This document shows, piece after piece, positions 49,519 through 57,607 of a DNA stretch of 64,000 nucleotides (the first letter of the stretch is position 1; each line of letters opens with the position of its first letter). Where the stretch lies: the NCBI RefSeq assembly GCF_000342005.1, contig NZ_AOHO01000048.1:726540-790539 (forward strand), in the 5' to 3' direction. Source of the DNA: Amycolatopsis decaplanina DSM 44594. Its GTDB lineage: Bacteria; Actinomycetota; Actinomycetes; Mycobacteriales; Pseudonocardiaceae. Position numbers and translations under genes: made by a program. The notes beneath the pieces were generated by a model that was not told where the DNA came from, did no database searches, and saw only the letters and a program-made list of their open reading frames with translations.

Positions 49519-49719
49519 CCTGCGTTTAGCGGGCTAAGCGCGATCCGCGGCGCGGACTTGCGTTTAGCCCCCTAATCGCGATCCGGGGGTGCCCGCGGAC
49601 AGGACTGCGGGCGTTCCCGGTGCCCGGCTCCGGCCGTCGTGCCATGCTGGCCCCGGATCGCGTTTAGCCCGCTAAACGCGATCCGGGGCCAGCGTCGCCT
49701 TCAGCGGGCTAAACGCGAC
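49519..49719. repeat. Cluster of four palindromic repeats, one a 46-base perfect palindrome
   Basis: Copies: 49519-49544 (TTTAGCGGGCTAAG), 49558-49582 (TTTAGCCCCCTAAT), 49647-49692, and 49694-49719 (TTCAGCGGGCTAAA). The third has two perfect 22-base arms (CTGGCCCCGGATCGCG...TTTAGC) around CC. The cluster lies between purH and the promoter of the next gene and is the longest stretch of the family with a unidirectional downstream gene. Confidence 0.92.
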
Positions 49720-49751
49720 GCGGACGTACGCGAATCGCCAGGGGAGGATCG

Positions 49752-50528
49752 GTGCACCAGCCGCCGCAGGGGTACGGCCAGGGGCCGGGTTACGGCCCGC
49801 CACCTGGGCAGGGAGGTCAGCCGGGCTACGGGCAGCAGCCGGGTTACGGCCCGCCCGCCGGTCCCGGATACGGTCCGCCGCCCGGTTACGGGCCTCCCGG
49901 CTACGGACAGCCGCCCAAGAAGAAAAAGACCGGGCTGATCGTCGGCTTGATCGTGGGTGTCGTGGTCCTTCTCGGGCTGGGCATCCCCGGCGCCATCTTC
50001 GGGTCGGAGTACTACTCCTCGGTCGGCAAGGCACCGGTGTCGCAGCAGCCGCCCGCCGAGTGCACCGTCTCCCCGGAGCTGCTGAACAAGACGTTCACCA
50101 CCAGCTTCCAGGGCGCCCGCGACAACGAGATCAAGGCGGGCGAGATCGTCACCAAGCAGCAGGGCTGCTCCTGGCTGCCGCCGGAGAGTGACAACGTCCA
50201 CGACCGCGCCCTCCAGGTCATGGTGTACCACCACGAGGGACCGGACGCCGAGAAGCGGGCGGCGGAGTCTTCCACCGGGTCGGCCGCGCCGTCCGAGCGT
50301 CAGCAGCAGGTGCAGGGCATCGGGGAGAAGGCGGTCCTCGTCTCTCTCGACACCGACAGTGCCTTCAGCGGTGCCGAGCTGCGGGTCATCCAGGGCGTGT
50401 ACGTCGTCCTCGTCACTTACAAGGGCTGGGACAAAGGGTTCTTCACGAACTCGCCGATCCCGCCCGCGGAGTCCGCTGAAGTGGCGAAATCCGTGGGCGC
50501 CGAGCTCGTGAAGAACCTGCCCCGCTAG
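49752..50528 (+). CDS. Membrane-anchored DUF3558-like protein with Gly/Pro/Tyr-rich head
   Basis: The 258-residue product has a repetitive cytoplasmic head (repeats like GYGPPPG over about 50 residues), a KKKK stop, one membrane helix (about 60-82) and an extracellular domain with two cysteines (AECTVSPELL and QGCSWLPP), as in DUF3558-type lipoproteins/anchored proteins. GTG 49752 follows AGGGGAGGA. Its TAG overlaps the converging SRPBCC gene stop (shared CTAG). The function is unknown. Confidence 0.8.
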   Translation: MHQPPQGYGQGPGYGPPPGQGGQPGYGQQPGYGPPAGPGYGPPPGYGPPGYGQPPKKKKTGLIVGLIVGVVVLLGLGIPGAIFGSEYYSSVGKAPVSQQPPAECTVSPELLNKTFTTSFQGARDNEIKAGEIVTKQQGCSWLPPESDNVHDRALQVMVYHHEGPDAEKRAAESSTGSAAPSERQQQVQGIGEKAVLVSLDTDSAFSGAELRVIQGVYVVLVTYKGWDKGFFTNSPIPPAESAEVAKSVGAELVKNLPR

Positions 50529-51229
50529 GCGTACAGGCCGTTCAGCCAGGCCGTCCACGCCTTCTCGGCCTTGTCCGCGTCGGCGTCTTCGGCGAACAGG
50601 TGGTGCCCGATGCCGACAGGCCGGCCCCAGACATTCCGGCCGTAGAAGCGGTACAACGCGTCTTCGGTCCGGACGCCGATGAAGGCCGACGTCAGGTAGT
50701 CGACGACACCCTCGACGCCGGGGACGTCGAGATACACCCGGTCGCCCACGGCCTTCGCGCCTATCGCCGCTCGCACGGTCCCGAACGCGTCCGAAGCCTT
50801 CGACGCTTCGGGCGCGTCGGCCTTGAAGTACTTCGCCTGACGCCGGTTGAAGTGCGTCAGGTACTCGCCCAGCGAGTGGTAATAGAACGCCGTGTGCTGC
50901 TCGCACGCGTCGTATTCGACGTCCCAGTCGTCGAGGACGGTGGTGTGCTCGTAGCGCAGGTACGTGCCTCCGTCCTTCTGTTCGAGGACGTATTCGAGCG
51001 TGTTGAACCAGCCGTTCTCGTCTTCCGCGTAGGTGACGAAGCGCTGTGACGGCTTCCAGACGGTCACCATGCCGCCGTTGGGGGTGAGGCCGGACTCGGC
51101 ACCGCCGTCGCGCGGCTCGTACTGGATCGGCCAGAGCCAGCCGCCGCTGCCCGTGGTGATCGCGGCCCAGGTGTCGGCGGGTGTGGTGGGCAGGAAGCCC
51201 TCGAAGCGGACCTCGGATTCCTTCGCCAT
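50525..51229 (-). CDS. SRPBCC/AHSA1-type protein
   Basis: The 234-residue protein has an N-terminal START-like fold: EVRFEGFLPTTPADTWAAIT, then GGMVTVWKPSQRFVTYAEDE and YLRYEHTTVLDDW. AHSA1-type proteins bind hydrophobic ligands or Hsp90; here probably a ligand-binding role. The C-terminal third (DRVYLDVPGVEGVVDYLTSA) looks like a second, degenerate half. ATG 51229 has GAGAGGGAC upstream. It is divergent from a flavin-type oxidase gene across a region holding a repeat copy. Confidence 0.85.
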   Translation of the reverse strand: MAKESEVRFEGFLPTTPADTWAAITTGSGGWLWPIQYEPRDGGAESGLTPNGGMVTVWKPSQRFVTYAEDENGWFNTLEYVLEQKDGGTYLRYEHTTVLDDWDVEYDACEQHTAFYYHSLGEYLTHFNRRQAKYFKADAPEASKASDAFGTVRAAIGAKAVGDRVYLDVPGVEGVVDYLTSAFIGVRTEDALYRFYGRNVWGRPVGIGHHLFAEDADADKAEKAWTAWLNGLYA

Positions 51230-51294
51230 GAGTGTCCCTCTCTCGTGTGTCTTCACAAGAGCGACGCCTGGCCAGGGGCGCTTTCGACAAACGG

Positions 51295-51319
51295 ATCGCG
51301 TTTAGCCCGCTAAAGGTGA
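51295..51319. repeat. Degenerate palindromic repeat in a divergent promoter region
   Basis: ATCGCGTTTAGCCCGCTAAA is intact up to 51314, but the right arm ends GGTGA instead of CGCGAT. This is the only copy lying between two divergent gene starts rather than at a 3' end. Confidence 0.8.
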
Positions 51320-51410
51320 AGTGACTCAGGTCACATTCCGGGGTGTCGAAGTGTGCCGGACAGCGGCGTCCCTGGGGTGTCCGCGAAGACGACGACCCGA
51401 GGAGAGAGAC

Positions 51411-51896
51411 ATGCGGCAGAGCACGATCGACGAGATCCTGAACCGCCCGCTCAGCCAGGAACTCCTGGCCCGTGACCTGGCCCGGCTGGCCTACACCGCG
51501 CTCGACGGCACACCGCGGTCGATCCCGATCGGCATCCACTGGAACGGCAAGGAGATCGTCATGTGCACCCCGACGAACGCGCCGAAGCTGCCGTCACTGC
51601 GCCGTAACCCCGCCGTCGCCCTGACGATCGACACCGAATCGCACCCGCCGAAGATCCTGCTCCTCCGCGGCACCGTCGAACTGGACTACGTCGACGGCAT
51701 CCCCGACGAGTACATGCAGTGGAACGGCACCTACGAGATGACGCCGGAGCAGCGGGCCGAGTGGGAGGAAAACGTGCGATCGCTCTACGACGGCATGGTC
51801 CGCATCGTGGTGACCCCGACCTGGGTCAAGCTCATCGACTTCGAGAACACCCTGCCGACCGCCGTCGAGGAGCTCATCCGTCGGCAGAGCGCCTGA
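51411..51896 (+). CDS. Pyridoxamine-phosphate-oxidase-fold (FMN/F420) protein
   Basis: The 161-residue split-barrel protein has LARLAYTALDGTPRSIPIGI, the ligand loop MCTPTNAPKLPSLRRNPAVA and ILLLRGTVELDYVDGIPDEY. The family binds FMN or F420 and reduces small molecules; the cofactor cannot be settled here. ATG 51411 has AGGAGAGAG upstream. The glyoxalase-fold gene follows 11 bases later. Confidence 0.87.
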   Translation: MRQSTIDEILNRPLSQELLARDLARLAYTALDGTPRSIPIGIHWNGKEIVMCTPTNAPKLPSLRRNPAVALTIDTESHPPKILLLRGTVELDYVDGIPDEYMQWNGTYEMTPEQRAEWEENVRSLYDGMVRIVVTPTWVKLIDFENTLPTAVEELIRRQSA

Positions 51897-51907
51897 AAGG
51901 AACGGTC

Positions 51908-52357
51908 ATGACGCTCAAGAAGCTGGAACACGTCGGTGTCGTCGTCCACGATCTCGAAGCGGCCAAGGCGTTCTTCACCGCGCTCGGTCTCGAACTGGAA
52001 GGCGAAGCGTCGCTCGAAGGTGACACGGTCGATAGCCTCACCGGGTTGACCGGGGTCCGGACGGACATCGCGGTGCTGCGGCCGCCGGACGGCCACGGAG
52101 GGCTGGAACTGATCAAGTACCACGCGCCGGAGGCGCCGGAAGCCGATCCGCGCGCGCCGATGAACACGCCCGGCATCCGCCACTTCGTCTTCTCGGTCGA
52201 GGACATCGACGACGTCCTCGAGCGGTTGCGGTCGCACGGAGGCACGCTCGTCGGCGAGTTGGTGCAGTACGAGGACAGCTACCGGCTCTGCTATGTCCGC
52301 TCCCCGGAGGGGATCGTCGTCGAATTGGCGGAAGAGCTCGTACGCAGCGAAGCGTAG
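51908..52357 (+). CDS. VOC-family (glyoxalase/bleomycin-resistance fold) protein
   Basis: The 149-residue protein has the two babba halves of vicinal-oxygen-chelate proteins: LKKLEHVGVVVHDLEAAKAF and GIRHFVFSVEDIDDVLERL. Possible metal ligands are H8, E93-region (GLELIKYH), H129-region and E in IVVELAEE. It may be a lyase, dioxygenase or binding protein. ATG 51908 follows AAAGGAACG. It forms an operon with the split-barrel gene. Confidence 0.88.
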   Translation: MTLKKLEHVGVVVHDLEAAKAFFTALGLELEGEASLEGDTVDSLTGLTGVRTDIAVLRPPDGHGGLELIKYHAPEAPEADPRAPMNTPGIRHFVFSVEDIDDVLERLRSHGGTLVGELVQYEDSYRLCYVRSPEGIVVELAEELVRSEA

Positions 52358-52415
52358 GTGAGAAGCCGCGTCTCGACGGATTCCCGCGAAGCCTCGCGCT
52401 GTCAGCATTTCCGTC

Positions 52416-53762
52416 ATGACGCTGACAGGAATCCTGGCCGCCGCGCTGATCGTCACCGGTGCGCCCGCCATCGGCACGGAAGACGTCCGTGTGCACACCG
52501 GAGTGATCGACGGCGCCCGGTACCGGGTCGAGGTGCCGTCGAACTGGAACGGCAAGTTGTTGCTGTACAACCACGGCATCTACCCGCCGGGCTACGTGCC
52601 CGAGGAGATCGAACTCGCCAACCGGGCGGAGGCGAAACCCGTTCTCCTCGGCGAGGGGTACGCGCTGGCCGCGTCGCTCTACAGCAAGCCGAACGGCTTC
52701 TCGGCCCGCGAAGCCGTTCATGACCAGACGGCGCTGCTGTCCTGGTTCGACCGCGCTGTCGGCCGTCCGGAGCAGGTCCTCACCTGGGGAGCTTCCGGTG
52801 GCGGGCTCAACGCGGTCCTGCTGTCCGAGCGGCTTCCGCACCGGATCGACGGCGTGCTGGCGATGTGCGGTCCCGTCGCGGGCGGTTCCGCGCTGTTCGG
52901 TCAGGCGCTCGATTTGGGGTTCGCGGTCCGGACGCTGCTGGCGCCCGAACTGGAGATCGCCCGCATCGCCGATCCGCGGGCGAACCTCGCGAAAGCCCAT
53001 CAGGTGATCGCGAAGGCGTTGGAATCACCCGATGGACGGGCACGGCTCGCTCTCGCCAACGCGTTCGCCGACGTCCCCGGCTGGTCGACGGCGCATCACC
53101 CCAGGTCCACCGACGTCGCCGAGCAGATCCGTCAGCAGACGAAGTTCGTCCAGGCGGTCTACGACCAGCTGTCCTGGGGTGCTCACCGGGCCGATCTGGA
53201 GACGCGGGCCGGCGGGAACCCGACCGGGAACACCGGAGTGGATTACCGTGGCCTGCTCGCCCGGTCCAGTGAACGCGGCCTCGTGGAACAGGCCTACCGT
53301 GACGCGGGCCTGGACCTCGGCGCCGACTTGGCGCGGCTCGCGGCCGCGCCCCGGGTCAAGGCCGACACCGCCGCCGCCCGATGGCTCGACCACACCGGGA
53401 CGCCGACAGGACGTGGTCATCAACCCGTCGTCACGCTGCACCCGACCGGCGACGGCGTCGCCCCCGAACACGAGCGGATTTACGGCGACCGCGTCGATCC
53501 CGGCCGGATCCGGCAACTGTTCGTGAACCGGGGCGGGCACTGCCAGCACACCGCCGCGGAAGAACTGACGGCATTGCGCGTGCTGCGGGACCGCGTCGAA
53601 ACCGGTCGCTGGCCGTCTACGTCACCGGAACGACTGAACGCCGAGGCGAACCGGTTCGGCCCGGAGTTCCGCTTCCTCTACGACTGGTTGCACGGTGAGC
53701 CGGGCACCGTCGCGCCCGCTTTCCGGCGGTATCGCCCGGGTCCGCTTCCCCGCGTGGCCTGA
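52416..53762 (+). CDS. Secreted alpha/beta hydrolase
   Basis: The 448-residue product has a short hydrophobic signal-like start (GILAAALIVTGAPAI), then LLLYNHGIYPPGYVPEEIEL, a nucleophile elbow in LTWGASGGGLNAVLLSER, and a late His in NRGGHCQHTAAEEL. The lid region between about 160 and 330 is large. It looks like an exported esterase or peptidase; the substrate is unknown. ATG 52416 is 58 bases after the VOC gene. A MITE-like element starts 12 bases beyond the stop. Confidence 0.83.
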   Translation: MTLTGILAAALIVTGAPAIGTEDVRVHTGVIDGARYRVEVPSNWNGKLLLYNHGIYPPGYVPEEIELANRAEAKPVLLGEGYALAASLYSKPNGFSAREAVHDQTALLSWFDRAVGRPEQVLTWGASGGGLNAVLLSERLPHRIDGVLAMCGPVAGGSALFGQALDLGFAVRTLLAPELEIARIADPRANLAKAHQVIAKALESPDGRARLALANAFADVPGWSTAHHPRSTDVAEQIRQQTKFVQAVYDQLSWGAHRADLETRAGGNPTGNTGVDYRGLLARSSERGLVEQAYRDAGLDLGADLARLAAAPRVKADTAAARWLDHTGTPTGRGHQPVVTLHPTGDGVAPEHERIYGDRVDPGRIRQLFVNRGGHCQHTAAEELTALRVLRDRVETGRWPSTSPERLNAEANRFGPEFRFLYDWLHGEPGTVAPAFRRYRPGPLPRVA

Positions 53763-53773
53763 GGTCGGTCGGG

Positions 53774-54058
53774 CCTCGTGGGTGGCTAGGGCGGTTATTG
53801 ATCGGAGGTTGGGAAAGCGGCTTTCGCACCGTCAGTGGAAGTGGTCGGCCCTGGTGGTGGTGAAGGCCTCCTTGCCTACCCTGAAGGTAGGGAAGGGGCC
53901 CTTCACCACGCCTCCGACGTGCCCCTTGGCCGAGTCCCATGGTCGGGGCGTGTGTCGCGAAAGCCACTTTCGCGACGTGCGATGTCTCGAAAGTGGCTTT
54001 CGCAACACGCCACATTTGCCTTACCCCTCAATAGAACCGTCCTAGCCACTCACGAAAC
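53774..54058. mobile_element. 285-bp MITE-like non-coding element
   Basis: Imperfect terminal inverted repeats lie at 53776-53801 (TCGTGGGTGGCTAGGGCGG...ATTGA) and 54028-54055 (complement TCGTGAGTGGCTAGGACGG...TATTGA). Inside are a hairpin at 53857-53909 (GTGAAGGCCTCC/...CCCTTCAC) and a 22-base inverted pair at 53949-53973/53988-54009 built from CGAAAGCCACTTTCG, with a third such word at 53814. No open frame is supported. It fills the space between two converging genes. A related 54-bp palindrome is at 34640. Confidence 0.65.
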
Positions 54059-54060
54059 CT

Positions 54061-54888
54061 TCATTCGCCGTGATAGCGCAGGCCGGTGCGCTTCAGGACG
54101 ACCCAGCGCTCACCGGGCCGGTCCGCCACGACCGGATACCACCGCGGCGCGGCCGCGGCGGTCAGTTCGTCACCTCGTTCGATGAGGGAACTCACCGCGG
54201 GTTCACCCACCACGATGAGCGCGGACCAGTCGACGTGCGCCAGCAGGTTGTCCTCGGTGACTCCGAACCGTTCCTCCAGAAGCGTGACCAGGTCGTGCCC
54301 GGTGTCCGGACCGGACTGGACTTCGCTGACGTCAGGCACTTCTTCGACGACGACGGGTTCGTCCTCATCAGGTTCGTCGTAGTCATCTTCATCTTCTTCG
54401 TCGTCTTCGCGTTCTTCGGACCAGACGTGGTGATCGAGCCGCGAGATGCTGTTGCTCAGGTCGAAGGCCTGTTCGTCGGTCATGCACAGCGTCACGGTCT
54501 GCCCGTCGGTCAACGTGAACGTCAGTTCGGCCTCCGGGTAGCCGCTGGTGCCGGGCTCCGCCTCGACCATGCCCGCCACGGTTCCGGCCAGCGTCGTGGC
54601 CGCCGGGCTCGTGCCCCAGCCCAGTGACGGCAGGTTCGCGGCCATCTCCAGCACGCACGTCGCGGCGGTCCAGAACGCGTCCTTGTCCCGGAAATCCTTG
54701 CGGCTGCTGGTCAGGGTCCGGCCGCCGCCCAGCGGCTCGGTGCGGGCGTCCACCTGCCCCCGCCCGGTTCCGTTCTCCCAGATCGCGGTGACCGTGACCC
54801 GGTTGGCCAAGCGTTTGCGGTAGTTCTCGATATGGCCTTCCCTGGCGAGTTCCCAGCCGTTCACGGTCTCGGGCCAAGCGTCGTCCAC
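54061..54888 (-). CDS. Hypothetical protein with acidic linker
   Basis: The 275-residue cytoplasmic protein has an N-terminal domain (about 1-150, ENYRKRLANRVTVTAIWENG through DEQAFDLSNSISRLDHHVW), an Asp/Glu-rich linker (about 158-185) and a C-terminal domain (VTLLEERFGVTEDNLLAHV through GERWVVLKRTGLRYHGE). No family is recognised. GTG 54888 faces the imu operon across a 200-base promoter region, so it could share regulation with the SOS cassette; no direct evidence. Its 3' end abuts the MITE-like element. Confidence 0.75.
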   Translation of the reverse strand: MDDAWPETVNGWELAREGHIENYRKRLANRVTVTAIWENGTGRGQVDARTEPLGGGRTLTSSRKDFRDKDAFWTAATCVLEMAANLPSLGWGTSPAATTLAGTVAGMVEAEPGTSGYPEAELTFTLTDGQTVTLCMTDEQAFDLSNSISRLDHHVWSEEREDDEEDEDDYDEPDEDEPVVVEEVPDVSEVQSGPDTGHDLVTLLEERFGVTEDNLLAHVDWSALIVVGEPAVSSLIERGDELTAAAAPRWYPVVADRPGERWVVLKRTGLRYHGE

Positions 54889-54963
54889 TGCGGATTTTTC
54901 CTTCCTGGCGCGGTGATTCCCCGGCCTCGGACGTGACAGGCCCGGTGATCGTTCCCGGCTCGC

Positions 54964-55015
54964 TTGACAATCGCTGCTCCACCCGGTCTACTGGAGTCAT
55001 CGAACAAGCGTTCGA
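54964..55015 (+). promoter_or_regulatory. SOS promoter with LexA box for imuA'-imuB-dnaE2
   Basis: TTGACA at 54964-54969, 17 bases, then TCTACT at 54987-54992 form a good -35/-10 pair. TCGAACAAGCGTTCGA at 55000-55015, a perfect LexA box, covers the expected start point, so LexA should block the operon until DNA damage. Confidence 0.88.
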
Positions 55016-55089
55016 AGTGCCGCCTTCCCCGTGGCATGCCGGTGCCGTCCACAAAGGACGGTTTAGGTGTCGTGGGGAGGCGAGGTCCG

Positions 55090-55803
55090 GTGACAGCGGA
55101 GGTGGTCGAGGCGCGGGCCTTGCCGTTGGCGAGGCTGGCGGCTTTGCCAGGAGTGAGCACGGCCAGTGGCGTGGCTTCCGCGGCCGAACACGCGAGGACG
55201 ACGGGAAGGGTGCTCCCGGTGTCCCCGGCGTTGTCCGGTCTGCTGCCCGCCGCGGGGCTCCGGCGCGGGAGCACCGTTTCGGTGCTGGGGTCCACGTCAC
55301 TGATGCTCACCCTGCTGGCCGCCGCGACCGCCGGCGGTGCGTGGGCGGTCGCGGTCGGCCTGCCCGCGCTCGGGGTGGTCGCCGCCGCGGAACTCGGGGT
55401 CGAGGTGGGCAGGCTGGCGCTGGTCCCCCGTCCCGGTGCCGAGTTCCCGGCGGTGACCGCGGCCCTGCTCGACGGCTTCGATCTCGTGGTCGTCGGTCCG
55501 GGACTCGCCCGGCCCGACGTGGCGAGAAGGCTGTCCGCCCGCGCGCGCAACCGTGGTTCGGTGCTGCTTTCGCTGGGCTCCTGGCCCGGTGCCGAGGTCG
55601 AACTGAGCTGTCGCCGCTCGCGTTGGGCGGGCTTCACCGGCGGAGGCGCGGGCTACCTGCGCGCTCGTGAGGTGGAGGTACGGGCGGGCGGCCGGGGCGC
55701 GGCCGCCCGGCCGACGTCGGCTCTGCTGCGGTTTCCCGGCCAGGGCGAGGTCGAGCGGGCGGACTTCCCCGCGGCGACCACGGCGAGGTGGGGGACGGCG
55801 TGA
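55090..55803 (+). CDS. imuA': ImuA' (RecA-like mutasome accessory protein)
   Basis: The 237-residue protein is the actinobacterial ImuA' (Rv3395c-type), a RecA-fold relative lacking a clear Walker A. It has LPAAGLRRGSTVSVLGSTSL and FDLVVVGPGLARPDVARRL. With ImuB it recruits DnaE2 for damage-induced mutagenesis. GTG 55090 is chosen because GGGAGG lies nine bases upstream; ATG 55036 has none. Its stop overlaps the imuB GTG (GTGA). Confidence 0.87.
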   Translation: MTAEVVEARALPLARLAALPGVSTASGVASAAEHARTTGRVLPVSPALSGLLPAAGLRRGSTVSVLGSTSLMLTLLAAATAGGAWAVAVGLPALGVVAAAELGVEVGRLALVPRPGAEFPAVTAALLDGFDLVVVGPGLARPDVARRLSARARNRGSVLLSLGSWPGAEVELSCRRSRWAGFTGGGAGYLRAREVEVRAGGRGAAARPTSALLRFPGQGEVERADFPAATTARWGTA

Positions 55804-57410
55804 ACCCACCTGTACGCATGCTGGTGCTGTGGTGCCCGGACTGGCCCGCGGTCGCCGCCGCGGCCGTCGCGGGTGAACCCGTGGGCCGCCCGGCCGCGGT
55901 CTTCTCGGCGAACCGCGTGGTCGCCTGCACCGCGGTGGCCAGGGGATACGGCGTCCGCCGCGGGATGCGGCGGCGCGAGGCCCAGTCCTGCTGTCCGGAC
56001 CTGGCGGTCTTCGGTGAGGACGACGGCCGTGACGCCCGGCTCTTCGAATCCGTCGCACGGGCGGTGGAGGAGCTGGCCGTCGGCGTCGCAGTGGTGCGCC
56101 CGGGGATCGTCGCCGTCCCCGTCGACGGCGCGGCCGGCTACTTCGGCGGTGAACACGGGCTCCTCGAAAGACTGGTGGACGAGGTGTCCGTGGCGGCGGG
56201 GGTGGAAAGCCAGGTCGGCGTCGCCGACGGCCTGTTCGCCGCGACGCTCGCCGCCCGCCGTTCGACGCTGGTCGAGCCCGGTGGGACGGCGGAATTCCTG
56301 GCCCCGCTGCCCATCCGCGAGCTCGACCAGCCTGAGGCAGGCCGCACCGAACTGGTCACCTTGCTCAAGCAGCTCGGCCTTCGCACGTTGGGTGCCTTCG
56401 CGGCGCTCGACGAAAGCGACGTCTCCGCGCGCTTCGGGATGGAGGGCGTGCTCGCGCACCGGCTGGCACGAGGACGGTCCGAGCGTCCGCCGTCGCGCCG
56501 CCGTCCGCCGCCGGAACTCTCGCTCGCGAAGACGTTCGACCCGCCGATCGACAGGGTGGACGCCGCCGCGTTCGTGGCGAAAGGACTCGGCGAACGCTTC
56601 CACGCCGGGCTCGCCGCGCACGGGCTGGCCTGCACCCGGCTCGGCATCTACGCCACCACCGAGACCGGCGAACAACTCGGCCGGGTGTGGCGCTGCGCCG
56701 AACCGCTGACCCCGCTCGGTGTCGCGGACAGGGTGCGCTGGCAATTCGAGGGTTGGCTGAAAACCAAAGATCGTCCCGATTCCGGGGTCGTTCGGCTGCG
56801 GCTGGAGCCGGAGGAGACGGTCGAAGGCCGGTCGCTGCAGCTCGGGTTGTGGCAGGCGGGTGCGGCGGGCGTGCTGCGGCCGTCCACCGAGGACGAAGAC
56901 CTGTCCGGCGAGCATGCCGGCCGCGCCCTGGTGCGGGTGCAGGGGTTGCTCGGCCCGGAGAGCGTCTTCACCGCGATGCTCGGCGGCGGCCGCGGCCCCG
57001 CCGAGCGTGTCCGGCTGGTGCCGTGGGGCGACAGGCGGGAGAAGCCGGCGCAGGCGGACGCGAGCTGGGCCGGGAGGCTCCCGTCGCCCTCCCCGGCGAC
57101 GGTGTTCGCCCGGCCTGTGCCCGCCCAGGTGCTGGACGAGAACGGGCGCGTCGTGGAGATCACCGCACGGCGCCGGGTCACCGCCGCGCCGTTCCTCGTG
57201 GGCTACGAAGGCGGTGAGCCGCGCGAGGTCATCGCCTGGGCGGGGCCGTGGTTCGCCGGTGTCCGGGCCGGCGCGGGACATGCCCGGTCGGGGACCCGGA
57301 TGCGGTTGCAGGTGCTGCTGGCCGACGGGCGAGACGCCGAGGAGGCGGTGCTGCTCCGCTTCGAGCACCACAAGAATCCGATGTGGACACTGGAAGGGAA
57401 GTACGACTGA
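55800..57410 (+). CDS. imuB: ImuB (catalytically dead Y-family polymerase hub)
   Basis: The 536-residue protein starts NPPVRMLVLWCPDWPAVAAA and has the Y-family layout, but the usual catalytic Asp-Glu pair is absent (VVRPGIVAVPVDGAAGY), as in known ImuB proteins. A clamp-binding motif QLGLW lies near residue 347. ImuB does not polymerise; it links the beta clamp, ImuA' and DnaE2. GTG 55800 overlaps the imuA' stop by four bases. The C-terminal third is ImuB-specific. Confidence 0.92.
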   Translation: MNPPVRMLVLWCPDWPAVAAAAVAGEPVGRPAAVFSANRVVACTAVARGYGVRRGMRRREAQSCCPDLAVFGEDDGRDARLFESVARAVEELAVGVAVVRPGIVAVPVDGAAGYFGGEHGLLERLVDEVSVAAGVESQVGVADGLFAATLAARRSTLVEPGGTAEFLAPLPIRELDQPEAGRTELVTLLKQLGLRTLGAFAALDESDVSARFGMEGVLAHRLARGRSERPPSRRRPPPELSLAKTFDPPIDRVDAAAFVAKGLGERFHAGLAAHGLACTRLGIYATTETGEQLGRVWRCAEPLTPLGVADRVRWQFEGWLKTKDRPDSGVVRLRLEPEETVEGRSLQLGLWQAGAAGVLRPSTEDEDLSGEHAGRALVRVQGLLGPESVFTAMLGGGRGPAERVRLVPWGDRREKPAQADASWAGRLPSPSPATVFARPVPAQVLDENGRVVEITARRRVTAAPFLVGYEGGEPREVIAWAGPWFAGVRAGAGHARSGTRMRLQVLLADGRDAEEAVLLRFEHHKNPMWTLEGKYD

Positions 57411-57412
57411 AC

Positions 57413-57604
57413 ATGGACGAGGAGTACACGCGGCTGGTGCGGAGATGGCTGGAGGAACCGGCCATCCCGGTGCAGCGTGCCGAGCTGTGCCGATGCGTTC
57501 TCGGCGGTAAAGAGTGCCTCGAACGGAACTCGGCCTTGGCGGCGTGCGTCCCGCGCGCGGAAGTGTTCGTCCCCGCGCCGAGAAGCTCGACCGAGAACCG
57601 GTGA
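57413..57604 (+). CDS. Small cysteine-containing protein in the mutasome operon
   Basis: The 63-residue product begins MDEEYTRLVRRWLEEPAIPV and has four cysteines (C26, C28, C35, C45) in a compact segment. ATG 57413 lies two bases after the imuB stop with GGAAGGGAAG inside the imuB end, and dnaE2 starts three bases after its stop. Third-position G/C is very high throughout, so it is translated. The four Cys could bind zinc or an iron-sulfur cluster. I know no named family; it appears to be an extra member of the imu cassette. Confidence 0.75.
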   Translation: MDEEYTRLVRRWLEEPAIPVQRAELCRCVLGGKECLERNSALAACVPRAEVFVPAPRSSTENR

Positions 57605-57607
57605 CCG

